From positions 62,001-126,000 of the forward strand of contig DATAUG010000036.1 in the NCBI GenBank assembly GCA_036268355.1: a stretch of DNA of 64,000 nt, given 5' to 3'. How positions within the stretch are numbered: position 1 is the stretch's first letter; every line of letters begins with the position of its first letter. The stretch is from DASQPJ01 sp036268355. GTDB taxonomy: Bacteria; Actinomycetota; Actinomycetes; Sporichthyales; Sporichthyaceae. The notes beneath the pieces were generated by a model. That model was not told the origin of the DNA, made no database searches, and saw only the letters and a program-made list of their open reading frames with translations. Both the position numbers and the translations under genes were made by a program. Shown here one piece after another: positions 8,445 through 16,600 of the stretch.

Positions 8445-9941
8445 GTGACGATCCTCAAGCGCGAGGAATGGCACGACATCACTCGGCTCACGGACTGGAA
8501 CTTCAGTTACGTCGATCACCAGACCGTGTTCCCCGACTGGATGTCCGGCGGCGAGGACAGCGACCCTGCCTCCTGGGCAGCGTGGCGTGAGGACTACCGG
8601 AACTCCTACGCGGAGTACGTGGGCACCCAGCGGGAGAAGGACGCCGCGGCGTACTCGGTCAAGGCGGCCCTGCAGCGCTCGGAGATCTACGACAACCTGT
8701 CCGAGGGCTGGAAGACGAATGCCAAGGTGCACTTCACGGCGCTGACCCAGATCGAGTACCTCGCGGTGCCCGCCGAGCTCAAGATGGCCCGCTTCGGCCT
8801 GACCGGCGGCTGGCGGAACATGGCCGTGTACGGCGCCATGGACGAGATGCGTCATGCCCAGATCAACCTGTGGTTCTCGCACGAGTTCGTGCCGAAGGAC
8901 ATCCACTACGACTGGGCCGTCAAGAGCTATCGGACCAACAACTGGGTGATCATCGCCTGCCGGGCGTTGTTCGACGGCTTCATGACCTGCACCTCGGCCG
9001 TGGACGTGGCCCTGGGCCTGCCGTTCACCTTCGAAACCGGGTTCACCAACCTGCAGTTCGTCGGCCTGGCCGCGAACGCGCTGAACTCCGGCGACGTCAA
9101 CTTCGCGAACATGATCTCCTCGATCCAGACCGACGAGGCCCGGCACGCCCAGCAGGGCGCGCCGACCCTGGAGCGCCTGCTGGAGAACAACCGCAAGGAA
9201 CACGCCCAGTGGATCATCGACCGGTCGTTCTGGTTGTCCAGTCGGATCTTCGCGATCGCCACCGGCCCGTCGATGGATTACTACACCCCGCTCGAGGGGC
9301 GTGAGCAGTCCTACAAGGAGTTCATGGAGGAGTGGATCGGCGAGCAGTTCATGACCTCGCTGGAGGACTACGGGCTGGAGAAGCCCTGGTTCTGGGACGA
9401 GTTCATCGACGGCCTCGACCACGCCCACCACAGCCTGCACCTGGGCACCTGGTTCTACCGGTGGACGCTGTTCTGGAACCCGCCGGGTGGGGTGTCCAAG
9501 GCCGAGCGGGAGTGGCTCAACGAGAAGTACCCGCACTGGGACGACTCGTTCGGCAAGCACTGGGACGTGATCATCCACAACATCAACGACGGGCGACCCG
9601 ACCTGACCCTCCCCGGCGCGCTGCCGTGGGAGTGCAACATGTGCCAGCTCCCGTTGATGACGTCCACGTCGATCTACTCGGCGAAGTACCCGGCGAAGAC
9701 CGGCTTCAAGCTGGTGCACAACGGCTACACGTACTGGTTCTGCTCGGACCCGTGCCGGCGCATCTGGTGGGAGGACCGCAACTCGATCATCCACCAGAAG
9801 ACGATCGTGCAGCGCCTGCTCGAGGGTCGGGTCCAGCCGCCGGACCTCACCGGCCTGTTCGACTACATGGGCCTGGGCTCGGACGAGATGGGCGACGACG
9901 CCTACGGCATGGCCTGGGCGGCCGACTACGCCGGCAGCTGA
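8445..9941 (+). CDS. Toluene/alkene monooxygenase-type di-iron hydroxylase alpha subunit (TmoA-like)
   Basis: A 498-residue protein of the TmoA/IsoA group of soluble di-iron monooxygenases, which hydroxylate aromatics or epoxidise alkenes with O2. Both EXXH carboxylate-bridged iron motifs are present (DEMRHAQ near 140 and DEARHAQQG near 230), as are the other Glu ligands (QIEYLA near 105; FETGFTN near 190). The C-terminus carries a YHS-type domain (CNMCQLPL ... FCSDPCRRIW). Length matches TmoA (about 500). GTG 8445 has a strong GGAGGAGG. Oddly, none of the partner genes expected in a cluster (beta, gamma, Rieske ferredoxin, effector, reductase) is adjacent; the next gene is an acyl-CoA synthetase. 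It may work with distantly encoded partners or have acquired a different role. Confidence 0.88.
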   Translation: MTILKREEWHDITRLTDWNFSYVDHQTVFPDWMSGGEDSDPASWAAWREDYRNSYAEYVGTQREKDAAAYSVKAALQRSEIYDNLSEGWKTNAKVHFTALTQIEYLAVPAELKMARFGLTGGWRNMAVYGAMDEMRHAQINLWFSHEFVPKDIHYDWAVKSYRTNNWVIIACRALFDGFMTCTSAVDVALGLPFTFETGFTNLQFVGLAANALNSGDVNFANMISSIQTDEARHAQQGAPTLERLLENNRKEHAQWIIDRSFWLSSRIFAIATGPSMDYYTPLEGREQSYKEFMEEWIGEQFMTSLEDYGLEKPWFWDEFIDGLDHAHHSLHLGTWFYRWTLFWNPPGGVSKAEREWLNEKYPHWDDSFGKHWDVIIHNINDGRPDLTLPGALPWECNMCQLPLMTSTSIYSAKYPAKTGFKLVHNGYTYWFCSDPCRRIWWEDRNSIIHQKTIVQRLLEGRVQPPDLTGLFDYMGLGSDEMGDDAYGMAWAADYAGS

Positions 9942-9960
9942 CCCCCCAGTCACTGCAACA

Positions 9961-10000
9961 CGGGAGCCCCGACCGATTCGCCATTCGGTCGGGGCTCCCG
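9961..10000 (+). terminator. Strong stem-loop after the hydroxylase gene
   Basis: A 15-bp GC-rich stem (GGGAGCCCCGACCGA paired with TCGGTCGGGGCTCCC, 8-nt loop) starts 21 bp after the stop codon of the hydroxylase gene. There is no long U-tract, as is usual in high-GC actinobacteria, but the position and strength suggest an intrinsic terminator. Confidence 0.7.
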
Positions 10001-10008
10001 CCTTTGGC

Positions 10009-10058
10009 GTTGCGTCCGAAGAACCGGTCGCTATAGCGACCGGTTCTTCGGACGCAAC
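10009..10058. repeat. Dispersed palindrome family A, copy 1 (perfect 50-bp palindrome)
   Basis: Two 25-bp arms with no spacer are exact reverse complements; each arm begins GTTGCGTCCGAAGAACC. Related copies lie at 31843-31890 and 40103-40152, sharing outer arms TTGCGTCCGA. It is placed between a terminator hairpin and the acyl-CoA synthetase. Confidence 0.9.
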
Positions 10059-10091
10059 AGTTCCCGTGGTGACGCGAATAAGGTTTGAGGC

Positions 10092-11915
10092 ATGACTTCG
10101 ATGTCACCGGCCCCGGGGCCCGTCTCGATCCCCGGACTGCTCGCCGAACGCGCGACGGCCACGCCGTCGTCGTTGGCCTTCAAGTTCCGCAGCGGCGACG
10201 GCTGGACGAGCCTGACCTGGGCGCAGACGCAGGAGCGGGTCCGCCACCTGGCCGCCGGGTTGCTCGGGCTCGGGGTCGAGGCCGAGACGCGGGTCGCGAT
10301 CCTGTCCGGCACCCGGTGGGAATGGATCCTGGCCGACCTGGCGATCCTGGCCGCCGGTGGGGCCACAACCACGATCTACCCGTCGAACACGGCGGAGGAG
10401 TGCGCCTACGTGATCGCCGACTCGGCCTCGCTGATCGTCGTCGCGGAGGACGACGCCCAGGTCGAGAAGCTGCGTTCGGTCCGCGCCGGCATCCCGACGG
10501 TGCGCCACGTCGTGGTGATCGACGGCGCCGCCGACGGCGACTGGGTGCTGCGCCTGGATCAGGTGATCGCCACCGGGGCGGGTAGCCCGGAGGCCGGCGA
10601 GCAGCAGTACTCCGACCGGGTCGCCGGCATCACCGCCGACCGACTGGCCACTCTGGTCTACACCTCGGGAACCACCGGGACGCCGAAGGGCGTGGAGCTG
10701 ACTCACGACAACTGGGTCTACGTCGCCGAGGCCTCGCGGGCCCTGGACCTGGCTCGGGCCGACGACCTGCACTTCCTCTGGCTGCCGATGGCACACGTGT
10801 TCGGCAAGGCTCTCGAGGTCGTGATGGTCGCCAACGGCACCCCCACGGTGATCGACGGCAGCGTCGAACGGATCGCTGCGAACCTCGGCGAGATCCGGCC
10901 CACGGTCATGGCCGCGGCGCCCCGGGTCTTCGAGAAGATCCACAACACGATCGTGTCGACCGTCCGCAACGAAGGCGGGATCAAGCTCCAGTTGTTCACC
11001 TGGGCCCGGGGCCTCGGGCTGGCGGCCAGCCGTGCCCGGCAGCAGGGGAAGGCGCCGTCGCTGCTGGTACAGGCACAACTGTTGGTGGCCGACCGGCTGG
11101 TGTTCGCGAAGATCCGCGGCCGCTTCGGTGGTCGCATCCGGACGTTCATCTCCGGCTCCGCGCCGCTGTCCGCGCAGATCGCGGAGTTCTTCGACGGTGC
11201 CGGAATGCCGATCCTGGAGGGCTATGGCCTGACCGAGTCCGCGGCGGCGAGCTTCGTGAACCGTCCGGCTTCCGTGCGGTTCGGCACCGTCGGGCCTCCG
11301 TTGCCGGGAACCGAGGTGCGGATCGCCGAGGACGGCGAGGTGCAGTTCCGCAGCCGTGGCGTCATGCGCGGCTACCACGGTATGCCGGAGGAGACCGCCC
11401 AGACGCTGCTCCCCGGCGGCTGGTTGGCCACCGGCGACATCGGGGAACTCGATGAGGTCGGCCGCCTGCGGATCACCGACCGCAAGAAGGAGCTGATCAA
11501 GACCTCGGGCGGCAAATACGTCGCGCCCGCGCTGATCGAGGGCCGCATCAAGGCGGCCTGCCCCTACCTCGCCAACGTGGTCGTGCACGGCGAGCGCCGC
11601 AACTTCTGCGTCGCCCTGGTGACGCTCGACCCGGACGTGGTCAAGGCCTGGGCCAAAGCGACCGGGAAGCCCGACGACCTGGCCTTGCTGGCCGTGGACC
11701 CCGGGCTGCGGGAAGAGGTCGCCAAGGCCGTCAAGGCGGTCAACGCCGACCTGCCCAGTTATTCCACGATCAAGGACTTCGCAATCCTGCCTGCCGACTT
11801 CAGCGTCGAGGCCGGCGAGCTCACCGCGAGCATGAAGGTGCGGCGCAAGTTCGTCGAGACAAAGTATGTCGACGTGCTGGACGCGTTCTACGTGGGCGCG
11901 ATCGAAACCGTATGA
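10092..11915 (+). CDS. AMP-forming long-chain acyl-CoA synthetase (FadD15-like)
   Basis: A 607-residue ANL-superfamily ligase that activates a carboxylic acid to acyl-AMP and then acyl-CoA. The P-loop YTSGTTGTPKGVE is near residue 185, the GYGLTESAAAS motif near 380, the TGDIGELDEVGRLRITDRKK hinge near 450, and the catalytic Lys near the end (ASMKVRRKFV). The overall layout, including the EKI and WARGLGLAAS segment, is that of bacterial long-chain ACSBG/FadD15-type enzymes rather than MenE. The start ATG at 10092 has only a weak TTGAGG upstream. It may process acids arising from the upstream hydroxylase pathway, but no direct link is shown. Confidence 0.92.
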   Translation: MTSMSPAPGPVSIPGLLAERATATPSSLAFKFRSGDGWTSLTWAQTQERVRHLAAGLLGLGVEAETRVAILSGTRWEWILADLAILAAGGATTTIYPSNTAEECAYVIADSASLIVVAEDDAQVEKLRSVRAGIPTVRHVVVIDGAADGDWVLRLDQVIATGAGSPEAGEQQYSDRVAGITADRLATLVYTSGTTGTPKGVELTHDNWVYVAEASRALDLARADDLHFLWLPMAHVFGKALEVVMVANGTPTVIDGSVERIAANLGEIRPTVMAAAPRVFEKIHNTIVSTVRNEGGIKLQLFTWARGLGLAASRARQQGKAPSLLVQAQLLVADRLVFAKIRGRFGGRIRTFISGSAPLSAQIAEFFDGAGMPILEGYGLTESAAASFVNRPASVRFGTVGPPLPGTEVRIAEDGEVQFRSRGVMRGYHGMPEETAQTLLPGGWLATGDIGELDEVGRLRITDRKKELIKTSGGKYVAPALIEGRIKAACPYLANVVVHGERRNFCVALVTLDPDVVKAWAKATGKPDDLALLAVDPGLREEVAKAVKAVNADLPSYSTIKDFAILPADFSVEAGELTASMKVRRKFVETKYVDVLDAFYVGAIETV

Positions 11916-11925
11916 AGCGGGGCGA

Positions 11926-12675
11926 TCACTTGGGCGTGGTCGCCCCGGCGCTCGTGCCGGTGGTGGCGGGTGCGGCTGTGGTCGCGCTGGTCGATGCCGC
12001 CGTCGGCGTCGTGGGCCCGCCCGAGCCGGAACCGACCGGCAGCACCACACCGAACAGCACCACGATCACGGCCAGGGCGGTCAGCAGGGCGAATCCCCGG
12101 CGGTCGCTGATGTCGCGGCGCTGATACCAACGCAGCCGCGTCGCCGCAGCCGGGCGTCCGCCGGCCCGCGGGCGGCGCCGGTCGGCGGGCTCCAGGCGGC
12201 GCAGGAAGGCCAGTTCGGTGCTGTTTCGGCCGATCGCGTGCAGGTTGGCGAACGGGGCCAGCACACCCCACCAGCCGCGCTGCAGATTGGCCCGCTGTGT
12301 ACGCCAGCCGGCCTCCATCCCGCAGTCGCGGCACAGCCGCTCCGAGGAGGTGCTGGTACGTGCCCGGAAACCGCCGGGTTGCACCGAATGCAGGGTCACC
12401 TGCACAGCCGGCGTGCCGCCGCACCGGCGGCAACCGCGGGCCTGGCGGGGGAACATCACGCCGTGCTGGTGGGCCTGCTCGATCGCATGCCAGGCCAGGT
12501 CGAGTTCGTGATGCAGCAGGTCGGGTCGGGCCTCGGGATCCGCGAACACAATCGGTGTCCGGTCGTGGTCGAGCAGGCACACCCAGGTCAGGTAGGCGTC
12601 GCGAGCTTGGGTCAACGTGGCGTGCTCGTCGAGCCCCAATGTGACATAAGCCTTTCGCAGTTCCTTGACGTTCAT
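11926..12675 (-). CDS. J-domain-like / zinc-ribbon single-pass membrane protein
   Basis: A 249-residue protein I cannot assign to a named family. Residues 1-65 (MNVKELRKAYVTLGLDEHAT onward, ending WHAIEQAHQH) look like a divergent J-like helical domain without the HPD triad. Residues ~80-125 contain two CxxC pairs (CRRCGG and CRDCG), suggesting a zinc ribbon. A membrane segment (FALLTALAVIVVLFGVVLPV) lies near 195-215, followed by a short Thr/Ala/Gly-rich extracytoplasmic tail, so topology should be N-in/C-out. ATG 12675 is preferred because the similarity-like region starts there. It converges with the acyl-CoA synthetase and is divergent from the PEBP gene. Confidence 0.7.
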   Translation of the reverse strand: MNVKELRKAYVTLGLDEHATLTQARDAYLTWVCLLDHDRTPIVFADPEARPDLLHHELDLAWHAIEQAHQHGVMFPRQARGCRRCGGTPAVQVTLHSVQPGGFRARTSTSSERLCRDCGMEAGWRTQRANLQRGWWGVLAPFANLHAIGRNSTELAFLRRLEPADRRRPRAGGRPAAATRLRWYQRRDISDRRGFALLTALAVIVVLFGVVLPVGSGSGGPTTPTAASTSATTAAPATTGTSAGATTPK

Positions 12676-12904
12676 CTCAGCCCCCGCAGCTGTCCCCCGA
12701 GCGGCTCGCCCGACAGGCCGGCATCGCCGGTAACCGTCCACGCGCAGCCGCAGTGCCCCGCACCCCGTAATTGGACTGTTCTAGTGGGTTGATAGTTCCA
12801 GCGGAGGCAAATGCCGCGATACCGACCGAACGAACGACCCCTTGATCCTCCGTATGCCGAGCCCGGATTGGACCCGCCCTGGCGCGCCGGGGGACAATCC
12901 GGAC

Positions 12905-13459
12905 ATGGTTGTCCGGCTACGGTCGATGCTCGTCGCGCTGTCGGTTGCGGCAACCGTCGGCTGCGCAGCGGGCACTGCGGCCGCGGCCGCGGCCGCGCCC
13001 CGGCCCGTCTCCGACGGCGCACAGCTGTCCAGCCCGGACTTCCCGGCTGACGGGCCGATCCCCACCAGGTTCACCTGCAAGGGCGCCGGCGACCGGCCGA
13101 CGTTGCACTGGTCGCGAGCGCCGTCCGATGCCGACTCGATCGCGATCGTCGTCGTCGACCCCGACGCGCCGGTCCGTCCGTACTTCGTGCACTGGGTCGT
13201 CTACGGCCTGCCCGCCGCCCCGTCCGGCACCCTCGGGGGCGGGGCTCTCCCGGCGGGCGGCCGGGAGACCCAGAACACTGCAGGCAAGGTCGGTTGGAAG
13301 CCGCCGTGCCCGCCGAGCGGGACGCATCACTACCACTTCACGCTCTACGCCGACCGCGGCCCGATACCGGCAGGTTCGACCGCCGACACCATCGCGGCAA
13401 TCCAGAAGCAGGCGATCGCGCAGGCCACGTTGACCGGGACCGTCGCCGCGAGGCAGTAG
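12905..13459 (+). CDS. Secreted PEBP / YbhB-YbcL family protein
   Basis: A 184-residue phosphatidylethanolamine-binding-protein fold. A signal peptide is evident (basic VVRLRS then a hydrophobic Ala/Val-rich stretch); a Cys at the end of it (VGCAAG) could be a lipobox but with a weak -3 position. Family motifs: FPADGPIPTRFTCKG, the ligand-pocket VVDPDAP...FVHWVVYGLP, and the GTHHYHFTLYA block with the conserved His. Bacterial members have no settled function (Raf-kinase-inhibitor-like; some bind phospholipids or inhibit proteases). ATG 12905 chosen because it opens directly with a basic signal-peptide N-region. Confidence 0.88.
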   Translation: MVVRLRSMLVALSVAATVGCAAGTAAAAAAAPRPVSDGAQLSSPDFPADGPIPTRFTCKGAGDRPTLHWSRAPSDADSIAIVVVDPDAPVRPYFVHWVVYGLPAAPSGTLGGGALPAGGRETQNTAGKVGWKPPCPPSGTHHYHFTLYADRGPIPAGSTADTIAAIQKQAIAQATLTGTVAARQ

Positions 13460-13471
13460 CTCCACCCGCCC

Positions 13472-13536
13472 CCATCTTCTGGCGTGTCGCGCGCCCTTCG
13501 GGGTCCCTGAAAGGCGCGCGACACGCCAGAAGATGG
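13472..13536. repeat. Dispersed hairpin family B, copy 1 (24-bp arms), convergent terminator position
   Basis: Arms at 13472-13495 and 13513-13536 are exact reverse complements (outer end CCATCTTCTGGCGTGTCGCG), separated by a 17-nt spacer starting CTTCGGGG. It lies between the 3' ends of the PEBP gene and asnS. A near-identical copy is at 43631-43695. The shape would terminate both strands. Confidence 0.88.
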
Positions 13537-13574
13537 GAGACACGCCGGGGCCGGGGCCGGGGTCCGACTGGGCG

Positions 13575-14987
13575 TCAGAAGTCGGCGTTGCGAGGGGTAC
13601 GGGGGAACGGGATGACGTCGCGGACGTTGGCCATGCCGGTGGCGTAGACGATCGTCCGCTCGAAGCCCAACCCGAAGCCCGCGTGCGGGACCGTGCCGTA
13701 GCGCCGCAGATCGCGGTACCACCAGTAGTCGTCGCGGTTCAGGCCCATCTCGTCCAGCCGGGCGTCGAGGACGTCGAGGCGCTCCTCGCGCTGCGATCCG
13801 CCGATGATCTCGCCGATGCCCGGGGCGAGCACGTCCATAGCCGCCACGGTGCGACCGTCGTCGTTCGCGCGCATGTAGAACGCCTTGATGTCCCGCGGGT
13901 AGTTCATGATCACGACAGGGCGGCCGACCAGCTCCTCGGTCAGGTACCGCTCGTGCTCGGACTGCAGGTCCGTGCCCCAAGCGACTGGGAACTCGAAGTT
14001 GCGGCCGGCGTCGACGGCCTTACGCAGCGCGGCGATCGCTTCGGTGTACTGCATGCGTTCGAAGCTGGACTCGACGAAGGTCTCCAGTCGGCGGATGCAG
14101 TCCGGGTCGATTCGCTCGGCGAAGAACGCCAGGTCGTCGCCGCGCTCGTCCAGCACTGCCCGGAAGAGGAATTTGAGGAACGCCTCGGCCAGGTCGGCGT
14201 CGGCGGCCAGGTCGGCGAAGGCGATCTCCGGTTCGATCATCCAGAACTCGGCCAGGTGCCGGGCGGTGTTCGAGTTCTCGGCACGGAAGGTCGGCCCGAA
14301 CGTGTAGACCCGGCTCATCGCCAGGCAATAGGTCTCGACGTTCAGCTGCCCGGAGACCGTCAGGTGCGTCTCGCGGCCGAAGAAGTCCTGGCCGAAGTCG
14401 ACCGCGCCGGTCTCGGTACGCGGCAGGTTGGCCAGGTCGAGGGTGGAGACGCGGAACATCGCCCCGGCGCCCTCGGCGTCGTTGGCGGTGATGATCGGCG
14501 TGTGGATCCAGCAGAAGCCGTGGCTGTCGAAGTACCGGTGCACCGCCATCGACAGGCAGTGCCGGACCCGGGTGACCGCGCCGAACGTGTTTGTCCGGGC
14601 CCGCAGGTGCGCGATCTCGCGCAGGTACTCGAAGGTGTGCTGCTTGGCCGCCGCCGGGTAGGTGTCCGGGTCGTCCACCCAGCCCAGGATGGAAACTGAC
14701 GTAGCGTCAAGTTCGACGCTCTGCCCCTTGCCCCTGGACTCGACCACCGTTCCGGTGATCACCACGGAGCATCCGGTGGTCATGCGGGTGATCTCGGTGG
14801 CGTAGTTGGGCAGCTCCGGGCGGGCCACCACCTGGAGGGTGGCGAAGCACGAACCGTCGTGCACGGCGAGGAACGACAGGCCGGCCTTCGCGTCCCGACG
14901 GGTGCGCACCCAGCCCTGAACGGTCACGGTGGCCCCGAGCGCCGCGTCGCCGCGCAGCACCGCCGAGATTCGCAGCGTCTTGCCCAC
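13575..14987 (-). CDS. asnS: Asparaginyl-tRNA synthetase
   Basis: A class IIb synthetase charging tRNA-Asn. N-terminal OB-fold anticodon domain (VTVQGWVRTRRDAKAGLSFL, residues ~20-110) and catalytic core with motif 2 (FRAENSNTARHLAEFWMIEPE) and motif 3 (GFGLGFERTIVYATG). With the GTG at 14987 the protein is 470 residues, matching the usual length; AGG lies 9 nt upstream. An in-frame ATG at 15026 would add 13 residues, but that ATG lies within a dispersed GGATGTCATC palindrome, so I consider it fortuitous. Many actinobacteria lack asnS and rely on the amidotransferase route, so its presence is informative. Confidence 0.92.
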   Translation of the reverse strand: MGKTLRISAVLRGDAALGATVTVQGWVRTRRDAKAGLSFLAVHDGSCFATLQVVARPELPNYATEITRMTTGCSVVITGTVVESRGKGQSVELDATSVSILGWVDDPDTYPAAAKQHTFEYLREIAHLRARTNTFGAVTRVRHCLSMAVHRYFDSHGFCWIHTPIITANDAEGAGAMFRVSTLDLANLPRTETGAVDFGQDFFGRETHLTVSGQLNVETYCLAMSRVYTFGPTFRAENSNTARHLAEFWMIEPEIAFADLAADADLAEAFLKFLFRAVLDERGDDLAFFAERIDPDCIRRLETFVESSFERMQYTEAIAALRKAVDAGRNFEFPVAWGTDLQSEHERYLTEELVGRPVVIMNYPRDIKAFYMRANDDGRTVAAMDVLAPGIGEIIGGSQREERLDVLDARLDEMGLNRDDYWWYRDLRRYGTVPHAGFGLGFERTIVYATGMANVRDVIPFPRTPRNADF

Positions 14988-15017
14988 GGGCGGCAGCCTA
15001 GCGACGCCGTGGTGCCC

Positions 15018-15087
15018 GGATGTCATCTCGGGGACCACCGACCCGGGGGGTTTGTCCGGGTTCGGTGGCGCACAACGGATGACATCC
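15018..15087. repeat. Dispersed GGATGTCATCC family C, copy 1
   Basis: GGATGTCATC at 15018-15027 is mirrored by GGATGACATCC at 15077-15087. On the minus strand 15087-15073 reads GGATGTCATCCGTTG, identical to the core at 54098-54112. The interval between the two is GC-rich and contains smaller dyads (ACCACCGACCC / GGTTCGGTGG). Confidence 0.7.
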
Positions 15088-15196
15088 CCAGGGCCGGCCC
15101 CCACCGGTGACAAAGCGCACTGGTCGACCCACTCGACGGCCAGCACAGTGACCGTGGGCCCGTCGACGGTCCGGGGGACTACTGGGGAGGCCTTCC

Positions 15197-16564
15197 GTGG
15201 CGCGAGCACACGCTGTGGTGATGGGTGCCGGGCCGGCTGGACTGCTGGCGGCGCGCGCACTGGCGGAGACCTTCGAACGGGTGACGGTGCTCGAGCGCGA
15301 CCCGCTGCCGATCGACTTCGAGTTCCGCGGTCGGCCGCAGGACCGCGCCTTCGAGACGCTGCAGCCGACGGCGGCGGCGGCGATGGAGGAATTGGACCCC
15401 GGTCTGCTGCAGGCATTGGAGGAGGGCGGCGCCCCGGTGCTCCGTCGGCTGGACCAGCTGCAGATGGAGATGGCCGGTCACCTCATGTGCCGTTCCGGCG
15501 ACCTGTCCGAGCCGTTGCACCGGCCCGGTTATCCGTTCCTGATGGATCGCCTGCGGGCGCGTCGGCCGGCCCGGGTCGAGATCCGCCACAGCACGACCGC
15601 GGTCGACCTGCTGGTTGCCGACGGCCGGGTGGTCGGTGTCGCCGCCGAGGCCCCCCAGGGCCTTGCGGAGTTCCCGGCCGACCTGGTGGTCGATGCGGCC
15701 GGGCACGCCGGGCACGCCGCGCTCTGGCTGTCCCGGTGGGGCCTGCCGGCGCCGGAACTGGACAGCCAGAACGTCGACCTGCGGTGCGTCTGCCTGGTCG
15801 TCGACCGATTCGACCGCCCGACCGGGGTCGAGGCCGTGTACAGCAGCGATGCCCACCCCGGGCGGCCGTGGGGCGTCCACGCGGGCCAGGTGGAGCGCAA
15901 CCGCTGGGTCCTGGTGGTGTTCGGGTACCGCGGCAACCACCCGCCGCAGGAGCGGGACGGCCTGCTGGCCTTCGTGTCCGGCGTCCTCCCGGAGGCCTGG
16001 CTGCGGGTGTTCAGCGAGTCCGCATCAGTCGACCTCCCGACGTGCCAGGAATTCCCGACGTCGGTCCGCCGGCGTTTCGACCTGGTACGGGGTTTGCCGG
16101 CCGGGCTGATCGCGATCGGCGACGCCTGGTGCGGCCCGAACCCGTTCTACTGCCAGGGTATGACGCTGGCCGCCCAGGCCGCCGTGACGTTGCGCGACGT
16201 CGCGCGCACCGGCGACGACGCTGACCTGGCCGCCCGCTACCTGGCGGCGACCGCGCCGGCCGTGAACCGCGCGTGGCAGCTGGCCAGCGGTTCCGACCGG
16301 GCGTACCCGCAGGTCTCCGGGATGGCGCCGAACAAGCAGGGCGAGCACGCGCTGCACGTGATCCTGGCTGCGGCCGAGCGGGACCCCGCGGTGCTCAACG
16401 CCCTGCTCCAGGTCAGCTACGGGGTAGCAGGTCGCAACATGACCGCGGTATCGATGATGGCCAAGACGTCGAAGGTGGGACGGGCGGCGAAACGCGACGC
16501 CAAGCACCAGTCCAAGGACGCCAAGCACCAGGCGAAGCGGGATCGCCGCCAGGCCGTCGGGTAG
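15197..16564 (+). CDS. FAD-dependent oxidoreductase (hydroxylase/epoxidase-like) with basic C-tail
   Basis: A 455-residue flavoprotein. The N-terminal dinucleotide fold is clear (VVMGAGPAGLLAARALAE, with VLERD as the ribose-binding turn), and the FAD-pyrophosphate motif GDAWCGPNPFYCQGM is near 315. This layout resembles the LasC-like/squalene-epoxidase-like branch of group A flavin monooxygenases, but the substrate is unknown. The last ~40 residues are a Lys/His/Ala-rich repeated tail (AKRDAKHQSKDAKHQAKRD) unlikely to be part of the catalytic fold and possibly a nucleic-acid or membrane-surface anchor. GTG 15197 follows GGGGAGG by 6 nt. It is divergent from asnS and convergent with rpsD. Confidence 0.82.
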   Translation: MARAHAVVMGAGPAGLLAARALAETFERVTVLERDPLPIDFEFRGRPQDRAFETLQPTAAAAMEELDPGLLQALEEGGAPVLRRLDQLQMEMAGHLMCRSGDLSEPLHRPGYPFLMDRLRARRPARVEIRHSTTAVDLLVADGRVVGVAAEAPQGLAEFPADLVVDAAGHAGHAALWLSRWGLPAPELDSQNVDLRCVCLVVDRFDRPTGVEAVYSSDAHPGRPWGVHAGQVERNRWVLVVFGYRGNHPPQERDGLLAFVSGVLPEAWLRVFSESASVDLPTCQEFPTSVRRRFDLVRGLPAGLIAIGDAWCGPNPFYCQGMTLAAQAAVTLRDVARTGDDADLAARYLAATAPAVNRAWQLASGSDRAYPQVSGMAPNKQGEHALHVILAAAERDPAVLNALLQVSYGVAGRNMTAVSMMAKTSKVGRAAKRDAKHQSKDAKHQAKRDRRQAVG

Positions 16565-16600
16565 CCGGCGGCCTGGCGGATCGGTCGATCGAACTTCAGG

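Noticed and set aside
7872..9953. Minus-strand 693-codon open frame opposite the di-iron hydroxylase gene
   Set aside because: Antisense shadow of a GC-rich gene: composition is Arg/Val/Gly/His-biased and has no motif, while the plus strand encodes a complete hydroxylase with all metal ligands.
14988..15416. AsnRS start at 15026 or farther upstream
   Set aside because: ATG 15026 lies in a dispersed repeat; farther upstream codons give low-complexity leader. GTG 14987 gives normal length.
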